From Ruegeria sp. AD91A (GTDB lineage: Bacteria > Pseudomonadota > Alphaproteobacteria > Rhodobacterales > Rhodobacteraceae), in NCBI RefSeq assembly GCF_003443535.1, contig NZ_CP031946.1, positions 124,001 through 188,000 of the forward strand: a stretch of DNA of 64,000 nt, given 5' to 3'. The position numbers were made by a program, and so were the translations under genes. Position 1 is the first letter of the stretch. Each line of letters opens with the position of its first letter. Under the pieces are notes generated by a model, which was given only the letters and a program-made list of their open reading frames with translations, searched no databases and was not told the DNA's origin. This document shows positions 8,279 through 17,279 of the stretch, piece after piece.

Positions 8279-9168
8279 GACAGGAACTCCTTGTTGTTTG
8301 TGAGCCCCAATGGCATTTGGGTTGCATCTTCATCCGTCAAGACGCGGAACGTCTGCCGAAAACTCAGCGTTTCATTTGGTGCAAGCTTGCGTGCCGGGGA
8401 GTGCCACTCCGCTTCGCAATAGGCGTAATCGGCTGAATTAAAGACCTCAAACGGATAGTCGTGTGCAAATTGATCGCCCTTTTGAGGTTCTGGTACCGAG
8501 CACATTAGCAACGGGGCATCAGCGCCGCACCGTATCAATGTACGACCGTTGGGGTTCGGTAGCCCGACCTTGAATTCCTGCTGTCTGTTGCAATCCACGA
8601 CAATGCTTTTGCCGTGCGTAGCTATCATCCCTTCGGAAGAGCCAAAAACAGGATAAAACGCGGGGTCTTCCAACTCGACACCGATCTTGGCAGTGGTGTT
8701 AAGCATCATGACTGACCAAATGCCGGTGAGGCGAGAGGAGGTCCCATGGTTGACCACGATGTGTTCTATTTCCCAGCTTTCCGCCGAGGTCAGCGTGATG
8801 CGGCGCGACACTGACAAGTGCGAGGTCGGGCATACTGCGCTGGTCATGTCGATACGAGTGCTGCTTCTTGAAGTGATCTGGTAAGAGCCGCTGTCCAACA
8901 CGGGAAACGGAGCGCCGTTTACCCAGGATGCATCTGGGGCGATCCACGTCTTCTCTCCGCCCCAGAGCGGAAAACCAAATTGTGGAGAGCGTGTGGGCAG
9001 ATCAGTAAGCCGTGTGTCATCGACATCCGAACCGTCGAGATCTGCGTTCTGAAATAGGAGGGAGCGACCTTGGAAGTTTATATCCCATAGGCGGCCCCCG
9101 ATGCCGGGCAGGAGTGTCAGTTGCAGATCGTTTTGCTGCAGGTGAAGAACGCTCCATCTGTCCGACAT
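8266..9168 (-). CDS. Galactose-mutarotase-fold protein (DUF4380-like)
   Basis: This 300-residue protein has the beta-rich pattern of the mutarotase superfamily: LLPGIGGRLWDINFQGRS at the N-terminus, an FPLWGGEKTW segment near residue 65, and EIEHIVVNHG in the middle. It resembles DUF4380 proteins, whose activity is mostly inferred as aldose 1-epimerase or carbohydrate binding. ATG 9168 follows a strong AGGAGGGGG, so I reject the longer frame reaching 9279. Its place between a sugar-binding protein and a sugar dehydrogenase supports anomer interconversion of the imported sugar. Confidence 0.65.
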   Translation of the reverse strand: MSDRWSVLHLQQNDLQLTLLPGIGGRLWDINFQGRSLLFQNADLDGSDVDDTRLTDLPTRSPQFGFPLWGGEKTWIAPDASWVNGAPFPVLDSGSYQITSRSSTRIDMTSAVCPTSHLSVSRRITLTSAESWEIEHIVVNHGTSSRLTGIWSVMMLNTTAKIGVELEDPAFYPVFGSSEGMIATHGKSIVVDCNRQQEFKVGLPNPNGRTLIRCGADAPLLMCSVPEPQKGDQFAHDYPFEVFNSADYAYCEAEWHSPARKLAPNETLSFRQTFRVLTDEDATQMPLGLTNNKEFLSCMS

Positions 9169-9188
9169 GTACCCCCTCCTATCGGGTT

Positions 9189-9212
9189 CCCGGCGCGATC
9201 GAATGCGCCGGG
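9189..9212 (-). other. Intercistronic stem-loop after the sugar-binding protein gene
   Basis: CCCGGCGC (9189-9196) and GCGCCGGG (9205-9212) form a perfect 8-bp GC-rich stem with an 8-base loop. It lies between the binding-protein stop and the next ribosome site and has no T-tract, so it fits an mRNA-stabilising or partial-attenuation element rather than a full terminator. Confidence 0.65.
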
Positions 9213-9220
9213 ACAATCGC

Positions 9221-10216
9221 TTAGGTGTGTTTGAACTGGACGACGTTTTCGGCCGTAATCGGCATAACCCCGGTCTCAACGCGCTCCGGCAAAGGGTTGA
9301 TGCCAGCCGCCTTCCAATCGGGCAAGACCTTCAGCGCGTCTGTGTTCTGCCAATGCATCATGTGGAAGGCTAGAAAGATCTCAAGATAGGATTTCTGTGC
9401 CACAGCGCCGTGAATTGTGCCGTCTTCGATATAGGGAAGCATATCATCATTTCGGTCCATCGCGACGATCTTTATGTCCTTGCGTCCCGCCTCATTGACG
9501 GCAATTGCAGCGCCTTTGCCGCTGTCGCCGTCCGTGCCGCCAATTCCAACAATATCCGGGTTCGCCTGAATTGCCTGAAGGTAGGCTGTCGGCGCATAGG
9601 AAGGGTCGGCCTTATCGTTGACGACGTCGACCACTTCGATATCCGGGTATTTCTCAGCAAAGATTTGTTTGTACCCCTCGACCCGCTCCAATGTGGAGGG
9701 GGCAGGGAAAGTGCCGAGGATAACCTTGCCTTTCCCGCCAATCGCTTGCGCGAGCATTTCGCCGCCGACACGTCCTGCCTGAACGCCATTGATACCAAGG
9801 AATGTGGACCGGGGGCTGTCGGGAATATCGCCAATACAACATGTGACCGGAATGCCCGCCTCGACCGCACGTTCGACGCCGGGGGCCAGAGTGGCCGGAT
9901 CACCGGGGAAGATAAGGATGCCTGCGGGACGTCTTGCGATCAGTTCATCCAATTGGCGTGCTTGTGCGGCCGTGTCGAAATCCAAGGGGCCCGTGAATGT
10001 GGCCTTGATGCCCATCAGTTCCTCAAGGTCTTCCATTGCATTTCGATAGTCCACCCAGAACGGCACCTGCGTGACGATGGACAGGAACACATACTCCTTG
10101 CCGGCCGCTTGCGCCATGGCTTCTTTGGACAGCATGGGCAGTCCGAACGCTGCGGCCAATCCAGCGGTGGTGCCCGCTGTCAGCAGCCTGCGCCGATTCA
10201 CGTTCAATTCAGTCAT
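9221..10216 (-). CDS. Ribose-type sugar ABC transporter, periplasmic binding protein
   Basis: This 331-residue Peripla_BP_4-type protein starts with a twin-arginine-like leader (NRRRLLTAG, then AQA near residue 37), so it may be exported folded. The mature part has the two-lobe pattern of ribose/galactose binders: LDELIARRPAGILIFPGD, GINGVQAGRVGGE, IQANPDIVGIGGTDGD and IVAMDRNDDMLPYI. It delivers a monosaccharide or sugar acid to the permease and ATPase encoded upstream in the same leftward operon. The exact ligand is not readable. Confidence 0.9.
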   Translation of the reverse strand: MTELNVNRRRLLTAGTTAGLAAAFGLPMLSKEAMAQAAGKEYVFLSIVTQVPFWVDYRNAMEDLEELMGIKATFTGPLDFDTAAQARQLDELIARRPAGILIFPGDPATLAPGVERAVEAGIPVTCCIGDIPDSPRSTFLGINGVQAGRVGGEMLAQAIGGKGKVILGTFPAPSTLERVEGYKQIFAEKYPDIEVVDVVNDKADPSYAPTAYLQAIQANPDIVGIGGTDGDSGKGAAIAVNEAGRKDIKIVAMDRNDDMLPYIEDGTIHGAVAQKSYLEIFLAFHMMHWQNTDALKVLPDWKAAGINPLPERVETGVMPITAENVVQFKHT

Positions 10217-10272
10217 CGTAGTCTCCCTGTTTTGGATCTTTGGTTGTTGTTGAGTTTTGGAAAGCTTCGGGA

Positions 10273-11265
10273 TTAGCCCCGTTTGCTTCGGATCAGCATG
10301 TCCAAGGCGACCGCTGTAACGAGTACACCACCGATGACGATCATCTGCCAGTAGATCGATACAGCCAGCATCGTCATAGTGTTGTTGATCAACGCAACGA
10401 AAACGACGCCGAGGAAAGCACCAAGAATAGTACCTTCGCCGCCGCGTAGAGATGCGCCACCGATGACAGCCGCTGCCAGAACCTGAAGTTCGATACCGTT
10501 TCCTGCCGTGGGCGTGCCGCTCATCAGGCGGGAGGCCAGCAATACACCCGCCAAAGCAGCCAGAATACCGGTCAGTGCGTACAGAATGATACGTACGCGT
10601 GTGACATGGATGCCTGACAACATCGCGGCCTTTTCATTGGCGCCGATGAAATAGACCTGACGGAAAAAGCGCGTATGGCGGACGGCCAGGTCAAACAGAA
10701 CGACGAGCAGAATGGTGAACAAGACGATTACCGGAAAGCCGCCTATGTCAGCTTTGCCGATCCAGGCAAATGATGCCGGCAGGCTTGAGACAGAAAAACC
10801 TTCGGTCAGGACAAGAGCGATGCCTCGCGCGATCGACATCGTGCCGAGGGTCGCGATAAGCGGATTGATCCCGAGGCCGGTCACGAGCAAACCGTTCACT
10901 ACCCCGACAATTCCACCCAACACTAATCCGCATACCACAGCGAGCGGAATTGGCATGCCAGTCAAAAGCAGCATGGCTACGACGGTAGAAGACAAAGCCA
11001 TAACCGATCCAACGGAAAGATCGAACCCGCCGGATGCAAGTAGGATCGCCATACCGATCACGATGATCGCGGTGGGGGCCATGCCCACGGCCACGGCTCG
11101 AAAGTTCGAGAAGCTGAGGAAATAGGGATTAACGTTGGACATCACGATGATGATGGCGGCGATCAGAACGATCAGCGTCAGTTCACGAATATCGACAAAA
11201 GCTTGTAGAACACGGCGCAGCAGCGGACGCTTCATGGGCAAGTTGGCTTGAGCGGTCATGGTCAC
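10273..11265 (-). CDS. Ribose-type sugar ABC transporter permease (RbsC-like)
   Basis: This 330-residue, highly hydrophobic inner-membrane protein has about 8-10 membrane segments. It carries the GGFDLSVGSVMALS motif near residue 80 and the GNGIELQVLAAAVIGGASL segment near 230 that mark the RbsC/BPD_transp_2 family. It overlaps the ATPase stop by four bases (ATGA type), so the two are coupled. It forms the channel for the sugar delivered by the binding protein encoded downstream. Confidence 0.92.
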   Translation of the reverse strand: MTMTAQANLPMKRPLLRRVLQAFVDIRELTLIVLIAAIIIVMSNVNPYFLSFSNFRAVAVGMAPTAIIVIGMAILLASGGFDLSVGSVMALSSTVVAMLLLTGMPIPLAVVCGLVLGGIVGVVNGLLVTGLGINPLIATLGTMSIARGIALVLTEGFSVSSLPASFAWIGKADIGGFPVIVLFTILLVVLFDLAVRHTRFFRQVYFIGANEKAAMLSGIHVTRVRIILYALTGILAALAGVLLASRLMSGTPTAGNGIELQVLAAAVIGGASLRGGEGTILGAFLGVVFVALINNTMTMLAVSIYWQMIVIGGVLVTAVALDMLIRSKRG

Positions 11266-12827
11266 GTCGCGACTCCTGATTGATTGGTTTGGGGTGCGTC
11301 CACAATTGGAATGGAATTTCCAGCGGCCATTTGAAGAAGCGTGGTTTCGGTTGCCTCAGCGGCTGCGATGTCTCCCATGAGGCGACCGTCGTGGACGACA
11401 AGGATGCGGGTCGAGAGAGAGACCAGTTCGGGAAAATCGGATGACACGACGAGGATGGCCATTCCCTCGGCTGCTCGACGCAAAAGTTCCGTGTGGATTT
11501 GGAATTTGGCTCCGACATCGACCCCTTTTGTGGGCTCCTCAATGATCAGAAGAGCTGGCGCGCGTTTGAGCCACTTGGCCAACATAATCTTTTGCTGATT
11601 GCCCCCTGAGAGATCACCAACAAGTTCGTTAATCCCGCTGGTTTTGACACTGAATGCGTCAATGGCTGTTTGGCTGGCTGCTTTGATCGAGCCCGAACGC
11701 ATGAACCCAGCAGACGCATGATCGGAAAGACTGGCCGCGATCAGGTTGTCGCTGAGTGATTGTTCCAGAAAGAGGCCTTCAGTCTTGCGTTCCTCGGGAA
11801 CAAACCCGACCCCAGCACGCATCGCCTGCCGCAAGGACGCAAAGTTAACAGGCTTGCCGTGCAGTCTGATCTCCCCGGTCGCGCCATGCATCAACCCGAC
11901 AATCGATCGAACAATCTCGCTGCGGCGAGCGCCCATCAACCCTGCCATCCCTACAATCTCTCCGGCTTTAATGGAGAAAGAAATGTCTTCGAATTCATTT
12001 GGATGGGTTAATTCTTGGACATGCAAAACCTCTTCGCCGTTAACCTTACCTGACCGCGTGACATCACCGGGGTGAGCGCCGCCGATCATCTCGGCGACGA
12101 CTTGTTCCTGAGAAGTTTCCGAAACCGGTAAAGTGCTGATGTGGCGCCCATCTCGCAAAACGGTAATGCGATCCGAGATCTGGAAAATCTCGGCCATATG
12201 GTGGCTGACATAGACGATGCCAATCCCTTTCTTTGTCAGGGACTTTAGGACTTCGAATAGTGCGTCTACTTCGTCGGGTGCCAATGCCGATGTCGGTTCA
12301 TCCAGCAAAAGGACGCGGGAATTCAACGACAGAGCCTTGGCGATTTCAACAATCTGGCGGGAGCTGATCGGCAAGTTTTCCACGGGTGTTGAGACGTCGA
12401 TATCCAGACCGAATTCCGCCAGCAACGCCTCCGCTCGGCGGCGCAGTTCGGGCCAGTCAACAACGCCGAACCGGGTGGGTACGCGGCCCGCGTAGATGTT
12501 TTCTGCAACAGAGAGCGCGCCAGCGAGGCTGAGCTCTTGGAAAACACAGCCGATGCCCAGGGATTGCGCATGCGACGGGCTTTCGACCCGCTGTTCCTTG
12601 CCGTCGCACAGGATACGCCCAGCAGAAGGTTGGTGAAGTCCATAAAACAGGTCGAGACAGGTGGATTTTCCGGCGCCGTTTTCCCCGCATAGCGCGTGAA
12701 CTTCGCCGGGTCTCAATTCAAAGTCGACGCCATCCAAAACAATGTTCGTGCCGAAGCTTTTGCCAACCCGATCCAGCTGGATCAGTGGCTGTAGCCCCGG
12801 TGAGTCAGGTTTCATTGCTGGCGTCAT
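11262..12827 (-). CDS. Ribose-type sugar ABC transporter, dual ATPase (RbsA-like)
   Basis: This 521-residue protein contains two ABC domains in tandem. The first is canonical (GENGAGKST near residue 48, LLLDEPTSAL near 175). The second has a degenerate Walker A (GLMGARRSE) but a good signature and Walker B (LSGGNQQK, LIIEEPTKGVDVG), as usual for RbsA/MglA proteins. I start at ATG 12827 after GGAGG rather than the upstream ATG at 12857. It is the first gene of the leftward operon ATPase - permease - binding protein - mutarotase-like - SDR, and follows the operator at 12856-12871. Confidence 0.9.
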   Translation of the reverse strand: MTPAMKPDSPGLQPLIQLDRVGKSFGTNIVLDGVDFELRPGEVHALCGENGAGKSTCLDLFYGLHQPSAGRILCDGKEQRVESPSHAQSLGIGCVFQELSLAGALSVAENIYAGRVPTRFGVVDWPELRRRAEALLAEFGLDIDVSTPVENLPISSRQIVEIAKALSLNSRVLLLDEPTSALAPDEVDALFEVLKSLTKKGIGIVYVSHHMAEIFQISDRITVLRDGRHISTLPVSETSQEQVVAEMIGGAHPGDVTRSGKVNGEEVLHVQELTHPNEFEDISFSIKAGEIVGMAGLMGARRSEIVRSIVGLMHGATGEIRLHGKPVNFASLRQAMRAGVGFVPEERKTEGLFLEQSLSDNLIAASLSDHASAGFMRSGSIKAASQTAIDAFSVKTSGINELVGDLSGGNQQKIMLAKWLKRAPALLIIEEPTKGVDVGAKFQIHTELLRRAAEGMAILVVSSDFPELVSLSTRILVVHDGRLMGDIAAAEATETTLLQMAAGNSIPIVDAPQTNQSGVAT

Positions 12828-12855
12828 ACAAGCTTCCTCCCGTCTTTTGATTGGC

Positions 12856-12871
12856 ATCTGATATCTCAGAT
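12856..12871. promoter_or_regulatory. GntR-type operator, copy 1
   Basis: ATCTGATATCTCAGAT is a dyad with 6-bp arms 28 bp upstream of the ABC operon start codon. The identical 16-mer occurs inverted at 28562-28577 before the TRAP operon, next to the second FCD-GntR gene. Neighbouring regulator type, size and symmetry fit a GntR operator. Confidence 0.7.
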
Positions 12872-12902
12872 GTCAACTGAAAAAGAAAAGACCGTGAGGT
12901 GC

Positions 12903-12938
12903 CCAAAAGAAAGGGGCGGCGCCGTTCTGGCCCGCCCC
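12903..12938 (-). terminator. Rho-independent terminator of the first GntR gene
   Basis: On the minus strand a 7-bp GC stem (12938-12932 pairing with 12919-12913) is followed by TTTCTTTT. It lies 25 bp after the GntR stop and before the ABC operator, so the regulator and the transporter are separate transcripts. Confidence 0.7.
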
Positions 12939-12962
12939 CGTCACAACGAAGCTACGTTTTTG

Positions 12963-13634
12963 CTAGGATGCGGTCGCTCCTTCGAGGACGATGGCGGCGC
13001 TTTTGTAGGCTTGTCTGGTGCGGTCAATATGCGCTGTGAGAAGAGATTTGATTTTGGCCATGTCACCTTCGCGAACGGCAATAGCGATTTTCGAATGCTC
13101 GTCGAAGGAGAGCTCAGTATGCTGTGGCAGCTTCGCCAAATGGGTTCGCAATGCGGCAATCTTACCGATGTAGCGTGTATAGCTGGCCGTCAGATAATCG
13201 TTACCGGCATGTTCAAAAATCAACTGATGAAATTTGGTATCCAGTGAAAGGTAGCCCTTTTCATTACCTCGCCTGCGTTCCTTCTCCATGTCCTTCACGA
13301 CACGCTGCATGTCGCTGGCAAGACCTTCCGGGTTCCGCAACAACGCAAGTTCAAAGGCGGCAGTTTCGATAGCCTGTCTGAAATCGCAGATCTGAGTCAC
13401 TTCCGGCTCAGACAGCGAAAAAACGCGTGCGCCTTTTTGAGGCTCGATACTGACCAACCCTTCGTCACGTAATTGAGCGAGTGCTTCGCGTACTGGCGAT
13501 TTTGATACGCCCAGCTCTTCGGAGATTTTTCGCTCCGACAAAACCTGACCCATTTTCAGGGAGCCATCGATAATACTATTCCGCAAATGTTCCAGTGCGA
13601 GTTCACGCAAAGACTTGGGTCTCTCAAGCGCCAT
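12963..13634 (-). CDS. GntR-family regulator, FCD subfamily (1)
   Basis: This 223-residue transcription factor has an N-terminal winged HTH (ISEELGVSKSPVREALAQL, LVSIEPQKGARV) and an all-helical FCD effector domain. The FCD domain includes acidic and His residues (DTKFHQLIFEHAGN, AHIDR) expected to bind a metal and a carboxylate ligand. It is transcribed away from the lactonase/ABC operon across 13635-13740, which contains a long inverted repeat. It probably represses both flanking catabolic operons until a sugar acid binds. Confidence 0.88.
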   Translation of the reverse strand: MALERPKSLRELALEHLRNSIIDGSLKMGQVLSERKISEELGVSKSPVREALAQLRDEGLVSIEPQKGARVFSLSEPEVTQICDFRQAIETAAFELALLRNPEGLASDMQRVVKDMEKERRRGNEKGYLSLDTKFHQLIFEHAGNDYLTASYTRYIGKIAALRTHLAKLPQHTELSFDEHSKIAIAVREGDMAKIKSLLTAHIDRTRQAYKSAAIVLEGATAS

Positions 13635-13672
13635 CTGAGGATATCTCCAAAAAAAGGTGTTGCCAGATGCAA

Positions 13673-13716
13673 GATATCTGATACACCAGATTAGGCAAGC
13701 TGGTATATCAGATATC
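13673..13716. promoter_or_regulatory. Long inverted repeat in the divergent GntR/lactonase promoter
   Basis: GATATCTGATACACCA (13673-13688) and TGGTATATCAGATATC (13701-13716) are inverted copies matching at 15 of 16 positions across a 12-base spacer. The right arm, extended to 13719, contains AGATATCAGA, the same 10-mer found in the sites at 12856 and 28562. This looks like a double operator for cooperative GntR binding. Confidence 0.7.
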
Positions 13717-13740
13717 AGAATGTATTTGGGAGATCAAAAA

Positions 13741-14610
13741 GTGCGCGCAGAGTTGGTCGTCGATTGTAAGAACCAGCACGGGGAAGGGATTTTCTGGAAT
13801 CCCGCCGATGGTCTTGTCTGGTGGACCGATATTGAAGGCTGTGCGCTTTGGTCATTTGATCCTGCAACGTCAGACACCGCCTCTCATGAGATGCCGGAGC
13901 GCGTGTGTTGCTTCGCGCCGCGCGCGTCTGGCGGTCTGATTGTTGCTTATGCGGATCGAGTTGTCTTGTTCGATTCGCCGAATAGCGAGCAAACCCTCGT
14001 AGCACGATTCGAGCCGAACAACCCAGAAACACGGCTGAACGACGGGCGAACCGATCGCCAGGGGCGATTGATTGTCGGAGGCATGAATGAAGTTTCTGGT
14101 AACGCCGACTCGTCGGTCATCTGCGTGGATGAGGATTTGAGTGTACGGACGATTATCGAAGGAGTGTCTTGCGCCAATTCGACTTGCTTTACGTCCGACG
14201 GTGAGACGATGTTCTTCGCCGATACCCCGGATCGGGAAATCGTCGCATTTGATTACGACACCCGCAGTGGAACCGTTTCGAACCCTCGGCAGCACGCTTC
14301 TTTTAATGATGAACCTGGCTTGCCTGATGGGTCCTGTGTTGATGCCGAAGGGGGTGTCTGGAACGCCGAATGGGAAGGCCATCGCATTGTTCGAGTCGCA
14401 CCTGACGGCACGATAGATCGCGTGATCGAGGTGCCTGTCTGGAAGCCCACCTGTTGCGCTTTTGGTGGCCCTGATCTCGACACGCTGTTCATCACGACCT
14501 CAAGGCTGATGAGTGACGAAGCAACTTTAACAAAAGAACCGGAATCCGGCGGCCTCTTTGCTGTGAAACCCGGCGTTCGTGGCGTGATCGACGCGCCATT
14601 CAAAGGATAA
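13741..14610 (+). CDS. SMP-30/gluconolactonase-family sugar lactonase
   Basis: This 289-residue six-bladed beta-propeller has the SMP-30 landmarks: GEGIFWNPADGLVWWTDIEG at the N-terminus (metal-binding Glu), RLNDGRTDRQGRLIVGGM near residue 100, and LPDGSCVDAEGGVWNAEW near 195. These enzymes use a divalent metal to hydrolyse aldono-lactones from sugar dehydrogenases. I take GTG 13741 as start because GGGAG is 8 bases upstream. The in-frame ATGs (13657, 13720) would overlap the operator and lack a ribosome site. First gene of the long rightward operon. Confidence 0.83.
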   Translation: MRAELVVDCKNQHGEGIFWNPADGLVWWTDIEGCALWSFDPATSDTASHEMPERVCCFAPRASGGLIVAYADRVVLFDSPNSEQTLVARFEPNNPETRLNDGRTDRQGRLIVGGMNEVSGNADSSVICVDEDLSVRTIIEGVSCANSTCFTSDGETMFFADTPDREIVAFDYDTRSGTVSNPRQHASFNDEPGLPDGSCVDAEGGVWNAEWEGHRIVRVAPDGTIDRVIEVPVWKPTCCAFGGPDLDTLFITTSRLMSDEATLTKEPESGGLFAVKPGVRGVIDAPFKG

Positions 14611-14636
14611 CCAACGAAATTCTGGAGGAGAAAACT

Positions 14637-15671
14637 ATGTTGAAAACGCTAATGACCACTACGCTTGCCGCAGGGTTCGCCACGCTGGCAACGGTCGCTC
14701 TGGCGGAAAATTATCCAGCGCCGGTTCCACTTGAGGACGGGGCACAAGCGCCGATTGATGCGATAGAACCCAAGAACGAAACGTTCCGGATCGCGTATAT
14801 GCCGCCGGCGACCGAGTTCAACTACTACATCGCCATCGGTGAAGGCATCAAAGCGGTTGCTGCTGAGGCCGGGGTCGAAGTGTTCATGCTTGCGCCCCAG
14901 TCCGGTGCGGACATCAACGGCCAAATGGGCATGATCCAGGATGTGCTGACGCAGGACGTGGATGCGATAATCTTTGGAACACACGATGAATTTGCTGCGG
15001 CACCACTGCTGAAGCAGGCCGTCGACAAGGGCATGGCAGTTCTGATGATCAACTCGGACATTCCGAACTTCCCGACACCCATTCATGGCGTTGTCGGGTA
15101 CTCTCAGCGCAACGGCACGCATGCTATCGCTGACTGGGCCATTGAGACTTATGGCGATAAACCGTTGAAGGTCGGCATTATCGAAGGGCAGCCTGGCTAT
15201 CACTCAACCGAGCGTGTGGGTGGCTTCCTCGATGGTATCGAGGGCAACGAAAACTTCGACGTTGTGGTGTCTATCGACGGTAAATGGAACGTTGAGGGCG
15301 GCAACACTGCTGGTATGGACATCCTGCAGTCGAACCCCGATCTCGACATGATCTTCGCGGCGAACGACTACATGATCATCGGGGCGTCCTTTGCTGCGAA
15401 GGCACTTGGCCGCAATGACATCGTTCTTTTGGGTAACGATGGCGACACGTCCGGCCTTGAAGAAATTGCGGCTGGCAACATCACGGCAACCGTCAACACC
15501 TCACCGTTTTTGATGGGTAAGGCGGCTATGCACGCAACCATTGATGCGCTCAACGGGTCCTATCCCGGCGGCTGGATCGAAACGCCCACATCAATTGAAG
15601 ACAAAGACGGTGCGATCAACGTGCTGCAAGAGCCAGAAAAGCTCTTCCCGCAGCCGTCCAAAGAGTACTGA
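14637..15671 (+). CDS. Second ribose-type ABC transporter, periplasmic binding protein
   Basis: This 344-residue protein has a Sec signal peptide (cut near residue 23 after VALA) and the Peripla_BP_4 fold: FRIAYMPPATEFNYYIAIGE, DVDAIIFGTHDEF, VKGVIEGQPGY-like segment and LLGNDGDTSG. It belongs to the same family as the binding protein at 9221-10216 but is clearly a different sequence, so the two systems likely take related but distinct sugars. GGAGG precedes ATG 14637. Confidence 0.9.
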   Translation: MLKTLMTTTLAAGFATLATVALAENYPAPVPLEDGAQAPIDAIEPKNETFRIAYMPPATEFNYYIAIGEGIKAVAAEAGVEVFMLAPQSGADINGQMGMIQDVLTQDVDAIIFGTHDEFAAAPLLKQAVDKGMAVLMINSDIPNFPTPIHGVVGYSQRNGTHAIADWAIETYGDKPLKVGIIEGQPGYHSTERVGGFLDGIEGNENFDVVVSIDGKWNVEGGNTAGMDILQSNPDLDMIFAANDYMIIGASFAAKALGRNDIVLLGNDGDTSGLEEIAAGNITATVNTSPFLMGKAAMHATIDALNGSYPGGWIETPTSIEDKDGAINVLQEPEKLFPQPSKEY

Positions 15672-15687
15672 GCTTTCTCCCCGCTTC

Positions 15688-15715
15688 CCGGTGGCGCGTG
15701 CGCGTGCTGCCGGGT
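15688..15715 (+). other. Intercistronic stem-loop after the second binding protein
   Basis: CCCGG at 15688-15692 pairs with CCGGG at 15711-15715. The stem extends inward by a few pairs with wobble (TGGC against GCTG) around a GC-rich loop. It separates the binding-protein gene from the ATPase gene, as in the other transport operons here. Confidence 0.5.
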
Positions 15716-15755
15716 CGCAAACCGACCGAGTTTCACTTTTGTCGAGGCAATCGCA

Positions 15756-17279
15756 ATGACACCCGCAACGCCACTTTGGGAGTTTGTCGATATCACCAAG
15801 GCCTATCCTGGGGTACTGGCGAATGACAAGGTCAGTATCCGGCTTATGCCCGGTTCCATTCATGGGCTGCTGGGTGAAAACGGCTGTGGCAAGTCGACTA
15901 TGATCAAGACACTGTCCGGCGTGCAGCAACCCGATAGCGGTCAAATCCTGCACAATGGCAAGCCGGTCACGATCAGCGACCCGCAGGCGGCACGTGAACT
16001 GGGCGTCGCAACAGTTTTTCAGGAATTCTCTATCGTGCCCACCTTGTCGGTTGGCGAAAACATCTTCCTTGGCAATATGCCTCGGTCCCGCTTTGGCGTG
16101 ATCGACTGGGCCAAGGTCCACAACGAAGCCGCGCGCGTTTTGGCGGAAATGGATGTCGATGTTTCTCCCGAAACGATCACCGGCTCGCTATCGGTAGGCG
16201 AGCAACAACTGGTCGAGATCGCGAAAGCCGTCGCGATGGACGCCCGCATGATCATCCTGGATGAGCCAACGGCGGCATTGGGTGAAGATGAAATTGAACG
16301 CCTGCACCAGTTACTGCGCAATATGCGTGAACGCGGAACCGCTATTCTCTATGTGTCGCACAGGCTGGATGAGGTTGAACGGATCGTTGATGAAGTGACG
16401 ATCCTGCGCAACGGCTGTGTTGTGCGTGCAAGTGGCGAGACCAAGATCAACGTCTCTGAAATTGTCAGCGCAATGGTCGGTGAGGACATTGGTGAGCACT
16501 ATCCCAAGGAGCAGAACGCGACCAAGGATGTTGTGCTGGAAGCGGCAGGTCTGGGCACCAATTCGGGCGTGAAAGATGTATCGTTCTCGTTGCACCGGGG
16601 TGAAGTTCTGGGCTTGGGTGGTGTATTGGGCAGTGGCCGCACAGAGATTGCCCGCGCCCTATTCGGGACAGATGAGCTAACCGCCGGGCAGATATCACTG
16701 AACGGCAAACCGGTTCGCTTTCGCCGGGAAATTGATGCGATCCGTGCGGGTTTGGCTCTTGTTCCAGAGAACCGAAAGTTTGACGGGTTGTTCTTCAATT
16801 TCCGCGCAAGCGGGAACGTAACCGCAGCCTCCCTCGGCGGGCTTAGTCGGTTCGGCGTGTTGAATCTCAAGGCGGAAGAGCAAGCCACCCATGACCTGAT
16901 CCGCGATTTGGAAATCTCGACCCAAGCTGAGGAAAAGACGGTCAACTTCTTGTCTGGTGGTAATCAGCAGAAGATCGTGATTGCACGTTGGCTGTTCTCA
17001 GCTTCTGACATCCTGATCCTTGATGAACCGACACAAGGGATCGATATCGGCGCTAAGATCGCTGTTTACAAGCTGATTAACAGGCTCACGCGGGCGGGAA
17101 AATCGATCATTCTGATCAGTTCAGACCATGATGAGTTGCTTGCGATGAGCGATCGAATTGCCGTCGTGCAGCACGGAACGATAGTGCGCACGGTCGATGC
17201 ATCCGACCTTACTCATGACGACCTTGTGCGCGCATCCGCCGACACTCCTCAATCCAAGCCTAAGGAGGCTTTCGCATGA
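15756..17279 (+). CDS. Second ribose-type ABC transporter, dual ATPase (RbsA-like)
   Basis: This 507-residue tandem ABC ATPase has GENGCGKST near residue 46, LSVGEQQL as first signature and ILDEPTAALG as first Walker B. Its second domain has the degenerate loop GVLGSGRTE, then LSGGNQQK and LILDEPTQGIDIG. It powers import of the ligand of the binding protein encoded just upstream, and it overlaps the permease gene by four bases. Confidence 0.92.
   Translation: MTPATPLWEFVDITKAYPGVLANDKVSIRLMPGSIHGLLGENGCGKSTMIKTLSGVQQPDSGQILHNGKPVTISDPQAARELGVATVFQEFSIVPTLSVGENIFLGNMPRSRFGVIDWAKVHNEAARVLAEMDVDVSPETITGSLSVGEQQLVEIAKAVAMDARMIILDEPTAALGEDEIERLHQLLRNMRERGTAILYVSHRLDEVERIVDEVTILRNGCVVRASGETKINVSEIVSAMVGEDIGEHYPKEQNATKDVVLEAAGLGTNSGVKDVSFSLHRGEVLGLGGVLGSGRTEIARALFGTDELTAGQISLNGKPVRFRREIDAIRAGLALVPENRKFDGLFFNFRASGNVTAASLGGLSRFGVLNLKAEEQATHDLIRDLEISTQAEEKTVNFLSGGNQQKIVIARWLFSASDILILDEPTQGIDIGAKIAVYKLINRLTRAGKSIILISSDHDELLAMSDRIAVVQHGTIVRTVDASDLTHDDLVRASADTPQSKPKEAFA

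Noticed and set aside
9410..10276. 288-codon plus frame
   Set aside because: Antisense shadow of the sugar-binding protein gene, which has a leader and clear family motifs.
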